A stretch of DNA of 64,000 nucleotides, from assembly GCF_000472545.1 (NCBI RefSeq), contig NZ_AWZV01000031.1, forward strand, positions 21,735-85,734. Direction: 5' to 3'. Shown here in pieces: positions 26,002 to 34,624 of this stretch; position 1 is the stretch's first letter, and each line of letters opens with the position of its first letter. Source of the stretch: Burkholderia sp. WSM2232 (GTDB lineage: Bacteria > Pseudomonadota > Gammaproteobacteria > Burkholderiales > Burkholderiaceae). Under the pieces are notes generated by a model. That model worked only from the letters and a program-made list of their open reading frames with translations. It was not told where the DNA came from and did no database searches. The translations under genes were made by a program, and so were the position numbers.

Positions 26002-27054
26002 CTAGCGCGGCTCGCCGGGATCGGTTTGCGCGCCTATGCCTGCGCGCGCCGCAGCCCGCGCGTCGCGACTGGCGCGGCGGCGCTCGGCAAAGAACGATTT
26101 CAGCGCCGCGCCGCATTCGTTTTCTAGCACGCCGCCGGTTACCTCGGTGTGGTGATTCAGTTGCGGGTTGGCGAATGCGTCCACGACGCTGCCACACGCG
26201 CCCGTTTTCGGGTCGCGCGCACCGAACACGACGCGCGCAATGCGTGCGTGCATGATCGCCCCCGCGCACATCAGACAGGGCTCCAGCGTCACATACAGTT
26301 CGCAGCCCGGCAACCGGTAGTTCTCTACGACTTGCGCCGCGGCGCGCAACGCGACCATCTCCGCGTGCGCCGATGGATCGTGCGCACTGATCGGATGGTT
26401 GAAACCTTTTGCGATGACTTCGTCGCCGCGTACCAGTACCGCGCCGACGGGCACTTCGCCGGCCGCACGCGCCTCTTCGGCCGCGGCCTGAGCGAGCGCC
26501 ATGAAGCGGAGATCGCGCTCGCTGACAGTTGGAGCGTGCTCTGTTGGGGCGTGCTCTGTTGGGGCGTGCTCTGTTGGGGTGTGCTCTGTTGGGGTGTGCT
26601 CTGTTGGGGTGTGCTCTGTCGGGGTGGGCTCTGCCGGGGTGGGCTCTGCCGGGGTGGGCTCTGCCGGGACGTGCTCTGCCGGGACGTGCTCTGCCGGGAC
26701 GTGCTCTGCCGGGACGTGCTCTGCCGGGACGTGCTCTGCCGGGACGTGCTCCGCCAGGGTGTGCTCCGCCGGGACGTGCTCTGCTGTGGTGGGCGCTGTC
26801 GCGGTATGCGCTGCCGCAATGTGCGCTTCTGATGCGTGCGTTGTGGGGCTGGACGCTGTCGCGGCGGGCGCCTTTGAAGTGCGCGCGGCCTGAGTGGTCA
26901 CGGTGGAGTCTGCCCCCATGGTGCCGGCAGCCGCCTCACCAACAATCAAATCTGTTCCACTTGCCGTTTCAAGCGGCATAGCCGGCAACGTGCCGGCCTC
27001 AAGCCGATCAGCGTCGGCCAGCGGCGCGCCGCACGGGGTAGCGGGCACGCTCAC
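26002..27054 (-). CDS. tadA: tRNA-specific adenosine deaminase with repeat-rich N-terminal extension
   Basis: The C-terminal 170 residues are a complete TadA: SAHAEMVAL provides the zinc His and catalytic Glu, PCLMC the zinc cysteines. TadA makes inosine-34 in tRNA-Arg(ACG). Ahead of it lie about 170 further residues with a run of five-residue repeats (TEHTP, AEHVP, AEPTP) encoded by 17 tandem 15-bp units. I chose GTG 27054 as start because it overlaps the stop of the upstream DUF1992 gene (GTGA); this gives 350 residues. An in-frame ATG at 27168 would overlap that gene by 118 bp. No good start codon lies between the repeats and the deaminase domain (the residue before SERD is a GTC valine). 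Confidence 0.85.
   Translation of the reverse strand: MSVPATPCGAPLADADRLEAGTLPAMPLETASGTDLIVGEAAAGTMGADSTVTTQAARTSKAPAATASSPTTHASEAHIAAAHTATAPTTAEHVPAEHTLAEHVPAEHVPAEHVPAEHVPAEHVPAEHVPAEPTPAEPTPAEPTPTEHTPTEHTPTEHTPTEHAPTEHAPTEHAPTVSERDLRFMALAQAAAEEARAAGEVPVGAVLVRGDEVIAKGFNHPISAHDPSAHAEMVALRAAAQVVENYRLPGCELYVTLEPCLMCAGAIMHARIARVVFGARDPKTGACGSVVDAFANPQLNHHTEVTGGVLENECGAALKSFFAERRRASRDARAAARAGIGAQTDPGEPR
26528..26782. repeat. 17-copy 15-bp tandem repeat inside tadA
   Basis: Units of GCCGGGACGTGCTCT and near variants (GTTGGGGCGTGCTCT, GTTGGGGTGTGCTCT, GCCGGGGTGGGCTCT) run without a break; a decayed 18th unit ends at 26797. Blocks of identical neighbours show recent slippage or unequal exchange. 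The 15-bp period keeps the minus-strand frame open and gives a pentapeptide repeat. Confidence 0.9.
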
Positions 27055-27497
27055 GGCGTCCTCGCGACGGCGGGTTGCGCGCCCGGCGCCGCCAAACCGG
27101 TGCCGTCCGCGACAGGGGCCGCTGCGTTCGACGTGCGCTCGGACAGTCGCTCGGCAATCCGGCGGCAATACTCATGTGGCAGTACGAAAGCGCTGCCGCG
27201 CAGCGATTCCAGCGCCATATCCAGCGCCAGCATGCGTGCCTGGAGGCGGCACCGGGTGGCCTTGTCGCTCACGGCATTGAGCTCGGTCTGCAGGTCGCGC
27301 AACGCGCGCAGCTGCTCGAGCGCAGGTGGCACAAAGCCCGCATTTTTCAGAATCCGGTTAGCAACGCGCACTTCTTCGGGGACCAATGCATCTTCGTCCA
27401 GGTCAAGCGGTGCGCCGGCGCCGGGCAAATCGTCGAGCTCGCCGCGCGCGGCTGCGGCGGCAATACGCTGTTCGACTAACGCATCAAGCAATCTCAT
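27051..27497 (-). CDS. DUF1992 (DnaJ-homologue subfamily C member 28-like) protein
   Basis: 148 residues from the ATG at 27497. The core ALVEQRIAAAAARGELDDLPGAGAPLDLDED is the DUF1992 signature (residues 5-37), followed by VPEEVRVANRILKNAGFVPPAL and a helical tail. It has no J domain. The function is unknown. It is translationally coupled with tadA (GTGA overlap). The frame is open to 27803, but the added N-terminus is not family-like. Confidence 0.85.
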   Translation of the reverse strand: MRLLDALVEQRIAAAAARGELDDLPGAGAPLDLDEDALVPEEVRVANRILKNAGFVPPALEQLRALRDLQTELNAVSDKATRCRLQARMLALDMALESLRGSAFVLPHEYCRRIAERLSERTSNAAAPVADGTGLAAPGAQPAVARTP

Positions 27498-27853
27498 CTG
27501 CAATCCACTACGTTGCGGCCCAAGCATTCTATCAGGGAGCGCACGGGGGCTCTCCTCAAGGCTGGGCCCGCTCTGCAGATCCGGCCGGTGACACCATACG
27601 AAGGCCGCCGCCGCGTGCTTGTGCGAAGCGAGCAGTCGATTCGGGACCGAGCGCCGTACACCGGCGAGCCCCGGTTGCCTTGCGGTCCGATTCGGGCTGC
27701 ACCACGTTAGCCTTGGCAGAACGCGCGCCATACGGTTGACAAGAAGCGCGGCGGCGCACCGCTGATTGCCCGCCATGCGCCCGCTCCCTTGCGGCGCACT
27801 CACCCGATCGCAGAAGCAGGAAGGCCGTACCGTACAAGCCGCACACCAATGCG

Positions 27854-28459
27854 CTACAGCTCGACACCTTCAAGGGGCCAGCGCGCGAGCACAAGATGCC
27901 TGGTGCGCCCCAGCAAGCTGTGTATAAGCGCAAACCCGCGCACGTTCCAGCAAACCGGCTCGATCGGGCCCGCGGCGACCCACGGCAAACCGTAAGCCAA
28001 CGTCACATGTGGCGTGTAAGCGGCTGCCGCTGAGGTCGCATGACTTCCAATGCCGCATTCCCGCAACGCGTCCTCCAACGCATCGTGCAGCGCATGCAGA
28101 CCGACGACGCCGTCGGACCCGGTCAGGACCAAAGGCCCGGGCCGCGGTTTTGAGGCGAAGCTCGCGACCGTGTCGAACTCGACAGTAAACGGCGCCATCC
28201 GGATGGAAGCTGCGGCTTGCATCGCCGCCTCGACGTGCGCCTGCGGCAGCCCGCCCGCGAAATTGCCAAGATGGCGCAGCGTGACGTGCAAACGACTGGC
28301 GGCGAGCGGCCGGCCGCGAGCACGTGCTTCCCCACAAAGCCGCTGCGCGAGCTTTGCAATACCGGCCGCCGTATGGGTGTCCGGAAAGACAGCGAAGAAA
28401 AGACCGTCTGTGGGGACGGGCGGCGCCTCCAGCCCGGGCAACCAGAGTTGTTCAGGCAT
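27854..28459 (-). CDS. thpR: 2H phosphoesterase, RNA 2',3'-cyclic phosphodiesterase / 2'-5' RNA ligase-like (ThpR)
   Basis: 201 residues. Two HxTx motifs define the 2H fold: HVTLRHLG near residue 52 and HVTLAYG near residue 157. It starts with GLFFAVFPDTHTAAGIAKLA as in LigT/ThpR proteins. Such enzymes hydrolyse 2',3'-cyclic phosphate ends on RNA. The start ATG at 28459 has AGGAG upstream; a longer frame to 28558 lacks a ribosome binding site. It is divergent from the radical-SAM gene, 171 bp away, and could share its regulatory region. Confidence 0.86.
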   Translation of the reverse strand: MPEQLWLPGLEAPPVPTDGLFFAVFPDTHTAAGIAKLAQRLCGEARARGRPLAASRLHVTLRHLGNFAGGLPQAHVEAAMQAAASIRMAPFTVEFDTVASFASKPRPGPLVLTGSDGVVGLHALHDALEDALRECGIGSHATSAAAAYTPHVTLAYGLPWVAAGPIEPVCWNVRGFALIHSLLGRTRHLVLARWPLEGVEL

Positions 28460-28598
28460 CTCGCTCCTGCATGTTGAACGCCGCCATCTACACGTTTCCT
28501 CCTTCACGTTGGGCTCGCGTGCGGCGATGGGTTCGCCCTCGCAGCCGCATTGCCACACCTTTCAAAAAACACTTGCGCTTGCCGACTGCCTACGTAGA

Positions 28599-28620
28599 AT
28601 ACTGTACATCCATACAGTAT
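28599..28620 (+). promoter_or_regulatory. LexA box (SOS operator)
   Basis: CTGT-N8-ACAG at 28602-28617, with arms extended to perfect 7-bp repeats ATACTGT (28599-28605) and ACAGTAT (28614-28620). This is the LexA consensus of beta- and gammaproteobacteria. It ends 10 bp before the GTG start of the radical-SAM gene, so repression of the DNA-repair pair by LexA is very likely. Confidence 0.85.
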
Positions 28621-28630
28621 TGGCGGCAAC

Positions 28631-29842
28631 GTGGAACTGCAAAAAAAGCTGGAAATTCTCGCAGACGCAGCAAAATACGACGCATCCTGCGCAAGCAGCG
28701 GCGCGCCAAAGCGCGCGTCGCGTGGCACTGCAGGTTTGGGCGCAAGCACCGGGGCAGGAATCTGTCACAGCTTCACGCCAGATGGGCGCTGCGTGTCGCT
28801 GCTGAAAATCCTGCTCACCAATTTCTGTCTGTACGACTGTCAGTATTGTGTGAACCGGCGCTCCAGCAACGTGCCTCGGGCGCGCTTCACGCCAGAGGAG
28901 GTGGTGGAACTCACGCTGGATTTTTATCGGCGCAACTACATTGACGGGCTGTTTCTGAGCTCCGGCATCATTCGTTCGTCGAACTACACCATGGAGCAAC
29001 TGGTCAGGGTCGCGCAATCGCTGCGGGTCGATCATCAGTTCCGCGGCTACGTTCATCTGAAAACCATTCCCGACGCGGATCCGGAACTGATAGCCCAAGC
29101 CGGCCGCTACGCGGACCGCTTGAGCGTCAACATCGAACTGCCGACCGAAACCAGCCTCGCGCGCCTCGCGCCCGAAAAGAACGTGCGAACCATCAAGCTT
29201 GCCATGGGCTCGATTCGCCTCGCACAGGAGGAAGCGCTGAGCGACACAAAGGCCCCGAAATTCACGGCTGCCGGACAAAGCACACAAATGATCGTCGGCG
29301 CGGATCAGACAAACGACAGCACGATCTTGCAGACAGCCGAAACGCTGTACGGTTCATACAAACTGAAGCGGGTGTACTACTCGGCGTTCAGTCCGATCCC
29401 AGACAGCCCTTCGGCCGTGCCCGGCGCAGCCCCGCCGTTGCTGCGCGAGCATCGGCTGTACCAGGCGGACTTTCTGCTGCGCGGTTACGGCTTTAGCGTC
29501 GGCGAGCTGTTCCAGGAACCAGGCAACCTGCCGCTCGACATGGATCCGAAGCTGGCGTGGGCTCTCGCACATCGCGAGCAGTTTCCCGTGGACCTGAACC
29601 GCGCGCCGCTGCGCATGATCGCACGGGTGCCGGGTATCGGCATGCGTAACGCGAAGCGGCTGGTCGAACTGCGGCGCTCGCGGCGCGTGCGCTATGAAGA
29701 CCTCGTGCGCCTGCGTTGTCCGCTGGAAAAAATCAAGCCGTTCGTCGTCACTCAGGACTATCGCGCGGCCCTGCATGATGCGCCGTCCGCACATCTGCGG
29801 CGGGTTTTGACACCGCCGTCCGTGCAAATGCAGTTGTGGTGA
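28631..29842 (+). CDS. putative DNA modification/repair radical SAM protein
   Basis: 403 residues with a GTG start. It has the radical-SAM cluster motif C66-x3-C70-x2-C73 (NFCLYDCQYC) and a C-terminal helix-hairpin-helix (RVPGIGMRNAKRL near residue 335) that suggests DNA binding. I recall this as the TIGR03916-type family, whose genes travel with a UdgX-like partner, exactly as here (stop and next start 6 bp apart). The substrate and product are not established. A LexA box just upstream marks it as SOS-controlled. Confidence 0.87.
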   Translation: MELQKKLEILADAAKYDASCASSGAPKRASRGTAGLGASTGAGICHSFTPDGRCVSLLKILLTNFCLYDCQYCVNRRSSNVPRARFTPEEVVELTLDFYRRNYIDGLFLSSGIIRSSNYTMEQLVRVAQSLRVDHQFRGYVHLKTIPDADPELIAQAGRYADRLSVNIELPTETSLARLAPEKNVRTIKLAMGSIRLAQEEALSDTKAPKFTAAGQSTQMIVGADQTNDSTILQTAETLYGSYKLKRVYYSAFSPIPDSPSAVPGAAPPLLREHRLYQADFLLRGYGFSVGELFQEPGNLPLDMDPKLAWALAHREQFPVDLNRAPLRMIARVPGIGMRNAKRLVELRRSRRVRYEDLVRLRCPLEKIKPFVVTQDYRAALHDAPSAHLRRVLTPPSVQMQLW

Positions 29843-29848
29843 CATGCC

Positions 29849-31321
29849 GTGCTCCGTAGCATCGAGATCAGCAACAACTTCGGCGCTTGGCGTGCCGCCT
29901 CACTGGCGGCGTTGGCTCAAGGGCTCCCGCCCGAGGCGATCGAGTGGCGCCTCAGTGAGGGCGCCGGTTCCGAGTCGCTAGTCGAGCAGGCGGCGTTCGA
30001 CTATGGCGAGGGCGTCGGCATTGCGGCCCCGGTGGCGCAGGCGCCCGCAATCCATGTGTCGAAGGAGTTGGCGGCGTTGCTGCGCGACGCAGCGCTCTAT
30101 CGCGAGCCGCACCGCTGGGCGTTTCTGTACAAGGTGCTATGGCGTTGGCAACAGGGAGATCGAGCGGCCGCGTCGCCGGCCGATGAAGACGGCGCGCGGC
30201 TTTATCGCATGGCTAAATGCGTGCGCCGCGCGAAGCACGACATGATTGCGTATGTGCGCTTCCGGAAGAACGCGGACGCTTCGGTGCCTGAGTACATCGC
30301 GTGGTATGAGCCGGAACACGACGTCCTGGCTTGGGGCGCCGAACATTTCGCGCAACGCATGGGGCGTTCATCGTGGATGATCGCGACACCGCACGGCGCC
30401 GCATTCTGGGACGGCGCAGAGCTGCGTATCGATAACGACCGCGCGCTGCGTGACCCGCATCGGTGCGAGACGAATGACGAAGCGCAAGCCCTATGGCTCG
30501 CCTATTACCGCAGCACGTTTAACCCGGCGCGCCTGAACGAGGCCGCGCTCGCGCAGCACATGCCGGTGCGATTCTGGAAAGCGTTGCCGGAAGGACGGCT
30601 CATTCCCGGCATGATCAGCGAGGCACGGAGCGGCGCGCGGCGGCTCGCGCAAGCGAGCGGAGTGGCAGCATTCAACGGCAAGGCAATTTCTGTCGAAGCA
30701 GAAGTGGCGCAACCGCTACGCGAGCAACCCTCTTCGTTGGATGCGTGCCGGCGTTGCGATTTATGGCGCAACGCGACTCAGGCGGTGGGCGGCGTGGGGC
30801 CCCGCGACGCACGAATCATGGTGATCGGCGAGCAACCCGGCGACCACGAAGACCTGAGCGGCCAGCCGTTCGTCGGCCCCGCCGGCCAACTGCTGAACAG
30901 CGCAATCGCGCACGCCGGACTCGTGCGCGAGCAGCTATATCTGACCAACGCGGTCAAGCATTTCAAGTGGGAGCCGCGCGGCAAGCGCCGGCTGCATAAA
31001 ACGGCCGCCCAGCGCGAGATGCAAGCGTGCTCGCATTGGCTCTCGCAGGAACTGGAAACGGTTCGTCCGTCTGTGGTGGTCACACTGGGCACAACGGCGC
31101 TCAATGCGTTGCTGCGCGAAAAGTCTAGCCTGCAGGACTATCTCAAGGGTCCTTTTGAGCTCGAGGGCGGCTGGGGCATTGCGACGTATCACCCTTCGTT
31201 TGCCTTGCGTCAGCGGAGCGACGCTGCGCGCGAAAAGGTGATGGCCGCAATCAGCAATGCGCTCAGCGAGGCACGCAAGCTCGCGCAATCCATACGAGGC
31301 GACCCGCGGGAAGTTCCGTAG
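29849..31321 (+). CDS. UdgX-like uracil-DNA glycosylase fused to a DNA-metabolism domain
   Basis: 490 residues, GTG start, second gene of the SOS pair. Residues 1-280 match the partner domain found with the radical-SAM protein (TIGR03915 type; motifs LYKVLWRW and RMAKCVRRAKHDMIAYVRF). Residues 295-480 form a UdgX-type family 4-like glycosylase: Fe-S cysteines CRRC at 300-303, GEQPGDHED at 327-335, and KRRLHK at 379-384. In UdgX the His of this last motif (here His383) bonds covalently to the abasic sugar after uracil removal. The C-terminal HPS motif is in TYHPSFAL. Active covalent capture of uracil-DNA is therefore expected. Confidence 0.88.
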   Translation: MLRSIEISNNFGAWRAASLAALAQGLPPEAIEWRLSEGAGSESLVEQAAFDYGEGVGIAAPVAQAPAIHVSKELAALLRDAALYREPHRWAFLYKVLWRWQQGDRAAASPADEDGARLYRMAKCVRRAKHDMIAYVRFRKNADASVPEYIAWYEPEHDVLAWGAEHFAQRMGRSSWMIATPHGAAFWDGAELRIDNDRALRDPHRCETNDEAQALWLAYYRSTFNPARLNEAALAQHMPVRFWKALPEGRLIPGMISEARSGARRLAQASGVAAFNGKAISVEAEVAQPLREQPSSLDACRRCDLWRNATQAVGGVGPRDARIMVIGEQPGDHEDLSGQPFVGPAGQLLNSAIAHAGLVREQLYLTNAVKHFKWEPRGKRRLHKTAAQREMQACSHWLSQELETVRPSVVVTLGTTALNALLREKSSLQDYLKGPFELEGGWGIATYHPSFALRQRSDAAREKVMAAISNALSEARKLAQSIRGDPREVP

Positions 31322-31628
31322 CTGTGGAGATTGCGTCGCAAGCGGCGCTGAGCTTGGTATGCGGTAATGCGTCGGCCGACCGGGCAGCCAGACAGCCGGC
31401 CGGTCAAGCGGTCAAGCACCCGGGCGGTCAGGCAGCCAAACAGCCGGGCGGTCAGGCGCTCAGGCGCTCAGGCGCTCAAGCGCCCACACGGTCAGACCCG
31501 CACCCACTCAGCCGGTCATCAAATCCCCTGCCACCTGCGCTAAAAAAATTCCCCAGCCCTACTCTCATCGGCCTCTCATCGACATAAACTCACAACCCCA
31601 CACCACAGCAAACCACCAGGCCACCTCA
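31322..31628. other. intergenic region with short direct repeats
   Basis: 307 bp before chrA. It holds degenerate repeats around GCGGTCAGGCAGCC and a run of four 8-bp units (TCAGGCGC x3, TCAAGCGC) at 31452-31483. The final 60 bp are A/C-rich and may contain the chrA promoter. No gene is supported. Confidence 0.5.
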
Positions 31629-32957
31629 ATGAAAGACGACGTCGCGCGAGTCCCGCTTTCCACTGCATTCTGGTATTGGCTGAGGCTCGGCTTCATGAGC
31701 TTCGGCGGCCCGGCCGGGCAGATCGCGCTGATGCATCAGGAACTCGTCGAAAGAAAGCGCTGGATCTCTGAAAAGCGCTTCCTGCATGCGCTCAATTTCT
31801 GCATGGTGCTGCCAGGGCCCGAAGCGCAGCAGCTCGCGACGTACATCGGCTGGCTCATGCATCGCACGTGGGGCGGCGTGATCGCGGGCGGACTGTTCGT
31901 GCTGCCGTCGCTTTTCATTCTGATGGGCCTTTCGTGGGTCTACCTCGTGTTCGGCAGCGTGCCGGCCGTGGCCGGCGTGCTCTACGGCATCAAACCGGCG
32001 GTAACCGCGATTGTCGTGTTCGCCGCCTATCGCATTGGCTCGCGCGCGCTCAGGAACGCGTGGCTATGGGCCATCGCCGCTGCGGCGTTCATTGCGATCT
32101 TCGCCGTCAAGGTGCCCTTTCCGCTGATCGTCCTCGTGGCTGGCATCACGGGCTACGTCGGCGGCAAATATGCGCCGGGCACCTTTGCGATCGGCGGCAG
32201 GCATGACGCCGCCGCACAAACTCATGCGCCCGCGCTGATCGACGACGACACCCCCACGCCTTCCCACGCACTCTTCACCTGGAAGCGCTTTTTCATCGTG
32301 CTGGCCGTGTTCGTCGCTTTATGGCTCGCGGCAATCGGCACGTTGGCGATGATCTTCGGACGCCAAGGCGCGCTCACGCAAATGGGCTGGTTTTTCACGA
32401 AGGCCGCGCTGCTCACGTTCGGCGGCGCGTATGCCGTCTTGCCCTACGTCTACCAAGGCGCGGTCGAACACCAGCACTGGCTGACGGGGCTGCAGATGAT
32501 CGACGGTCTCGCGCTCGGCGAGACGACGCCGGGCCCGCTCATCATGGTGGTCGCCTTCGTCGGCTTTGTCGGCGGATGGACGAAAGCGATATTCGGCCCC
32601 GACGCGCTCGTGCTGTCCGCGGTTCTCGCCGCCACTATCGTCACGTTCTTCACGTTTCTGCCTTCATTCATGTTCATTCTGCTTGGCGGCCCCTTCATCG
32701 AGACCACGCACGGAAATCTCAAGTTCACCGCGCCGTTGACGGCAATTACCGCAGCGGTGGTCGGCGTCATTGTGAATCTGGCCGTGTTTTTTGCGTTGCA
32801 CGTGTTGTGGCCGCGGGGGTTGCAAGGCAGCTTCGACTGGCCGTCGCTCGTCATCGGCCTCGCGGCCGGCATTGCGCTGTTTCGCTTCAAGGCCGGCGTG
32901 ATCCCCGTGGTGCTGGTGTGCGGCGTGATAGGGCTCGCGTATCGGCTACTGGTGTGA
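31629..32957 (+). CDS. chrA: chromate efflux transporter, two-domain CHR family
   Basis: 442 residues with about twelve membrane segments in two homologous halves, the long-chain ChrA form. Each half carries the CHR signature: FGGPAGQIALMH near residue 26 and TFGGAYAVLPYV near residue 260. The helix-end motif LPGPEAQQLATYIGW and its counterpart LALGETTPGPLIMV follow. ChrA exports chromate using the proton-motive force. No chrB regulator is adjacent, so control is unclear. The preceding ribosome binding site is weak. Confidence 0.92.
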   Translation: MKDDVARVPLSTAFWYWLRLGFMSFGGPAGQIALMHQELVERKRWISEKRFLHALNFCMVLPGPEAQQLATYIGWLMHRTWGGVIAGGLFVLPSLFILMGLSWVYLVFGSVPAVAGVLYGIKPAVTAIVVFAAYRIGSRALRNAWLWAIAAAAFIAIFAVKVPFPLIVLVAGITGYVGGKYAPGTFAIGGRHDAAAQTHAPALIDDDTPTPSHALFTWKRFFIVLAVFVALWLAAIGTLAMIFGRQGALTQMGWFFTKAALLTFGGAYAVLPYVYQGAVEHQHWLTGLQMIDGLALGETTPGPLIMVVAFVGFVGGWTKAIFGPDALVLSAVLAATIVTFFTFLPSFMFILLGGPFIETTHGNLKFTAPLTAITAAVVGVIVNLAVFFALHVLWPRGLQGSFDWPSLVIGLAAGIALFRFKAGVIPVVLVCGVIGLAYRLLV

Positions 32958-33009
32958 TGAAACGCACGCCTGCGGCATTGCGGCATTGCGGCATGCCGTG
33001 ACGGCGCAC

Positions 33010-33870
33010 TCAGGTGGCGGCCACCAGCAACTCCTCGGCATTGTTCGGCGGGCGCAAGCCGTCGCTTCTATTCGCGAAGTAGCGCTGCGTGAGGTCAGCG
33101 GCTGAAACATGCCGGGCCTGCGCGAACCCGGCTTCGCGGGCAAGGGCGAGCATCTGCGTCGGCGTAAAGAAACTGAGGAACGGCGTGCCGCTTGCGCGCG
33201 CGCCCTTCTCCGCCATTTCCAGTCCGGGGCGCACCTCGGGGTCGGCCATTTCCAATGGCAGCAGGAAGGTCATCGCAAGCGTCGATCCGCGCGCGAAGGC
33301 CGCGACTTCGCGCAGCGTGGCCGCGTTTGCCTCGCGTGTCAGGTACATGCTCACGCCAGTGGAAACGACCACGGCCGGCTTGCTGCTGTCAAAGCCTTCT
33401 TCCACCAGGCGGTCGCGCCACGCCTCGCCGGCCTCGAAATCGACCGGCACGAATCGCAGCCAGGGTGCAATGCCGAAACCCAGTTCGACAAGGCGCTGGC
33501 GCTTCCACGCCTGCGGTGCCGGCTGGTCGATTTCGAACACGGCGAGGCGCGAAGCAAGCTCCGGCCTGCGCTGCGCAAAACTGTCGAGGCCCGCGCCCAG
33601 AATCACGTACTGATCGATGCCGCGCGCGGCCTCCCCGGCCAGCAGATCTTCGACGAAGCGCGCGCGAGCCACGATCGACGCGCGAAACGCACGCGTGAAC
33701 TGCACATCCATGTCGCCGCGCTGGCGCCAGTCGTCGCCGGGAGCGAGCAGTTGCAAACCGATCGGATCTTCGAAAACCGGCGGTGCGGCGTCGGCCTCCA
33801 TGTGGAGTGCACGCCAAAGGGCGACCCGAGCCGCGGTGCTGTCGGGTGCCAGTTTGCGTTCTTCGTTCAT
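33010..33870 (-). CDS. class I SAM-dependent methyltransferase (leucine carboxyl methyltransferase-like, TIGR00027 type)
   Basis: 286 residues. Family marks are QYVILGAGLDSFAQRRPE (SAM-binding loop, near residue 90), VFEIDQPAPQAWKRQRL and STGVSMYLTREA. A GGAGG ribosome binding site precedes the ATG. The group includes many proteins of unknown substrate, some involved in polyketide or small-molecule O-methylation. Nothing next to it suggests a pathway. Confidence 0.85.
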   Translation of the reverse strand: MNEERKLAPDSTAARVALWRALHMEADAAPPVFEDPIGLQLLAPGDDWRQRGDMDVQFTRAFRASIVARARFVEDLLAGEAARGIDQYVILGAGLDSFAQRRPELASRLAVFEIDQPAPQAWKRQRLVELGFGIAPWLRFVPVDFEAGEAWRDRLVEEGFDSSKPAVVVSTGVSMYLTREANAATLREVAAFARGSTLAMTFLLPLEMADPEVRPGLEMAEKGARASGTPFLSFFTPTQMLALAREAGFAQARHVSAADLTQRYFANRSDGLRPPNNAEELLVAAT

Positions 33871-34083
33871 GAGCGCCCTCCTTATTACGAGTGTCCAGGA
33901 ATGCGGGAATGCTACGCTTGAGCGCCGCGTTCGGGCACGGCAGCGCTAAGCGCGACAAGCATCGAGCATAGCATCGGCATAGCGGCCCATTCGCCGCCCG
34001 CGCCCCGCCACACAAGACCCAATACAGCCGCATCTCTATGCGATCATCGTACAAACCAACCCCGACCCAACAGGGAGAGCGCC

Positions 34084-34587
34084 ATGAACACCAAATGGTT
34101 TTCGAACTTCGCAAGCTATCTTTCGACGATGACCGGTCGCCCGGGCACCTTCGTCATCGCCGTTTCGCTCGTCGTCGTATGGGGCGTCACCGGACCGTTC
34201 TTTCACTACAGCGACACGTGGCAGCTCGTGATCAACACGTCGACTACCATCATCACGTTCCTGATGGTTTTCCTGATCCAGAACACGCAGAACCGGGACA
34301 CCGCCGCGATGCAGATCAAGCTTGACGAACTGATTCGCGCGCTGGAAGGCGCGCATAACGCGCTGCTCGATCTGGAGGAACTCGAAGAGAAAGACTTGAC
34401 GCGTTTTCGCAAACAGTACGAAAACCTCGCGAAGGAAGCGCGCACTGCGCTGCGCGAAGGCGGCAGCGATACCGATTCGCCGTTCGTCGACCATCGCGAC
34501 GTAGAAAACGACAGGCGCGATGACGACGAGCGGCGCGGCGGCAAAGAGGCATCTGACAAGCGAGCCACCCGAAAAGAGAAAGACTAG
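34084..34587 (+). CDS. low-affinity iron permease family protein
   Basis: 167 residues. There are two membrane helices (FVIAVSLVVVWGVTG and TSTTIITFLMVFLIQN) and the family motif IQNTQNRDTAAMQIKLDELIRAL, here residues 78-100. The C-terminal 50 residues are highly charged (DDDERRGGKEASDK). The name comes from weak similarity to fungal Fet4; transport of iron is not proven for the bacterial proteins. AGGGAGAG precedes the ATG. Confidence 0.85.
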   Translation: MNTKWFSNFASYLSTMTGRPGTFVIAVSLVVVWGVTGPFFHYSDTWQLVINTSTTIITFLMVFLIQNTQNRDTAAMQIKLDELIRALEGAHNALLDLEELEEKDLTRFRKQYENLAKEARTALREGGSDTDSPFVDHRDVENDRRDDDERRGGKEASDKRATRKEKD

Positions 34588-34624
34588 TGCGGGCTTTTCG
34601 CTCAGGCGCGGCGCGGCCGCGGCG

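Noticed and set aside
26528..26782. Possible CRISPR-like array
   Set aside because: The units are contiguous 15-mers without unique spacers, and no cas genes are nearby.
26149..26832. A plus-strand frame of Cys/Trp/Gly repeats opposite tadA
   Set aside because: It is the antisense translation of the 15-bp tandem repeat; the minus strand encodes a complete TadA with catalytic motifs.
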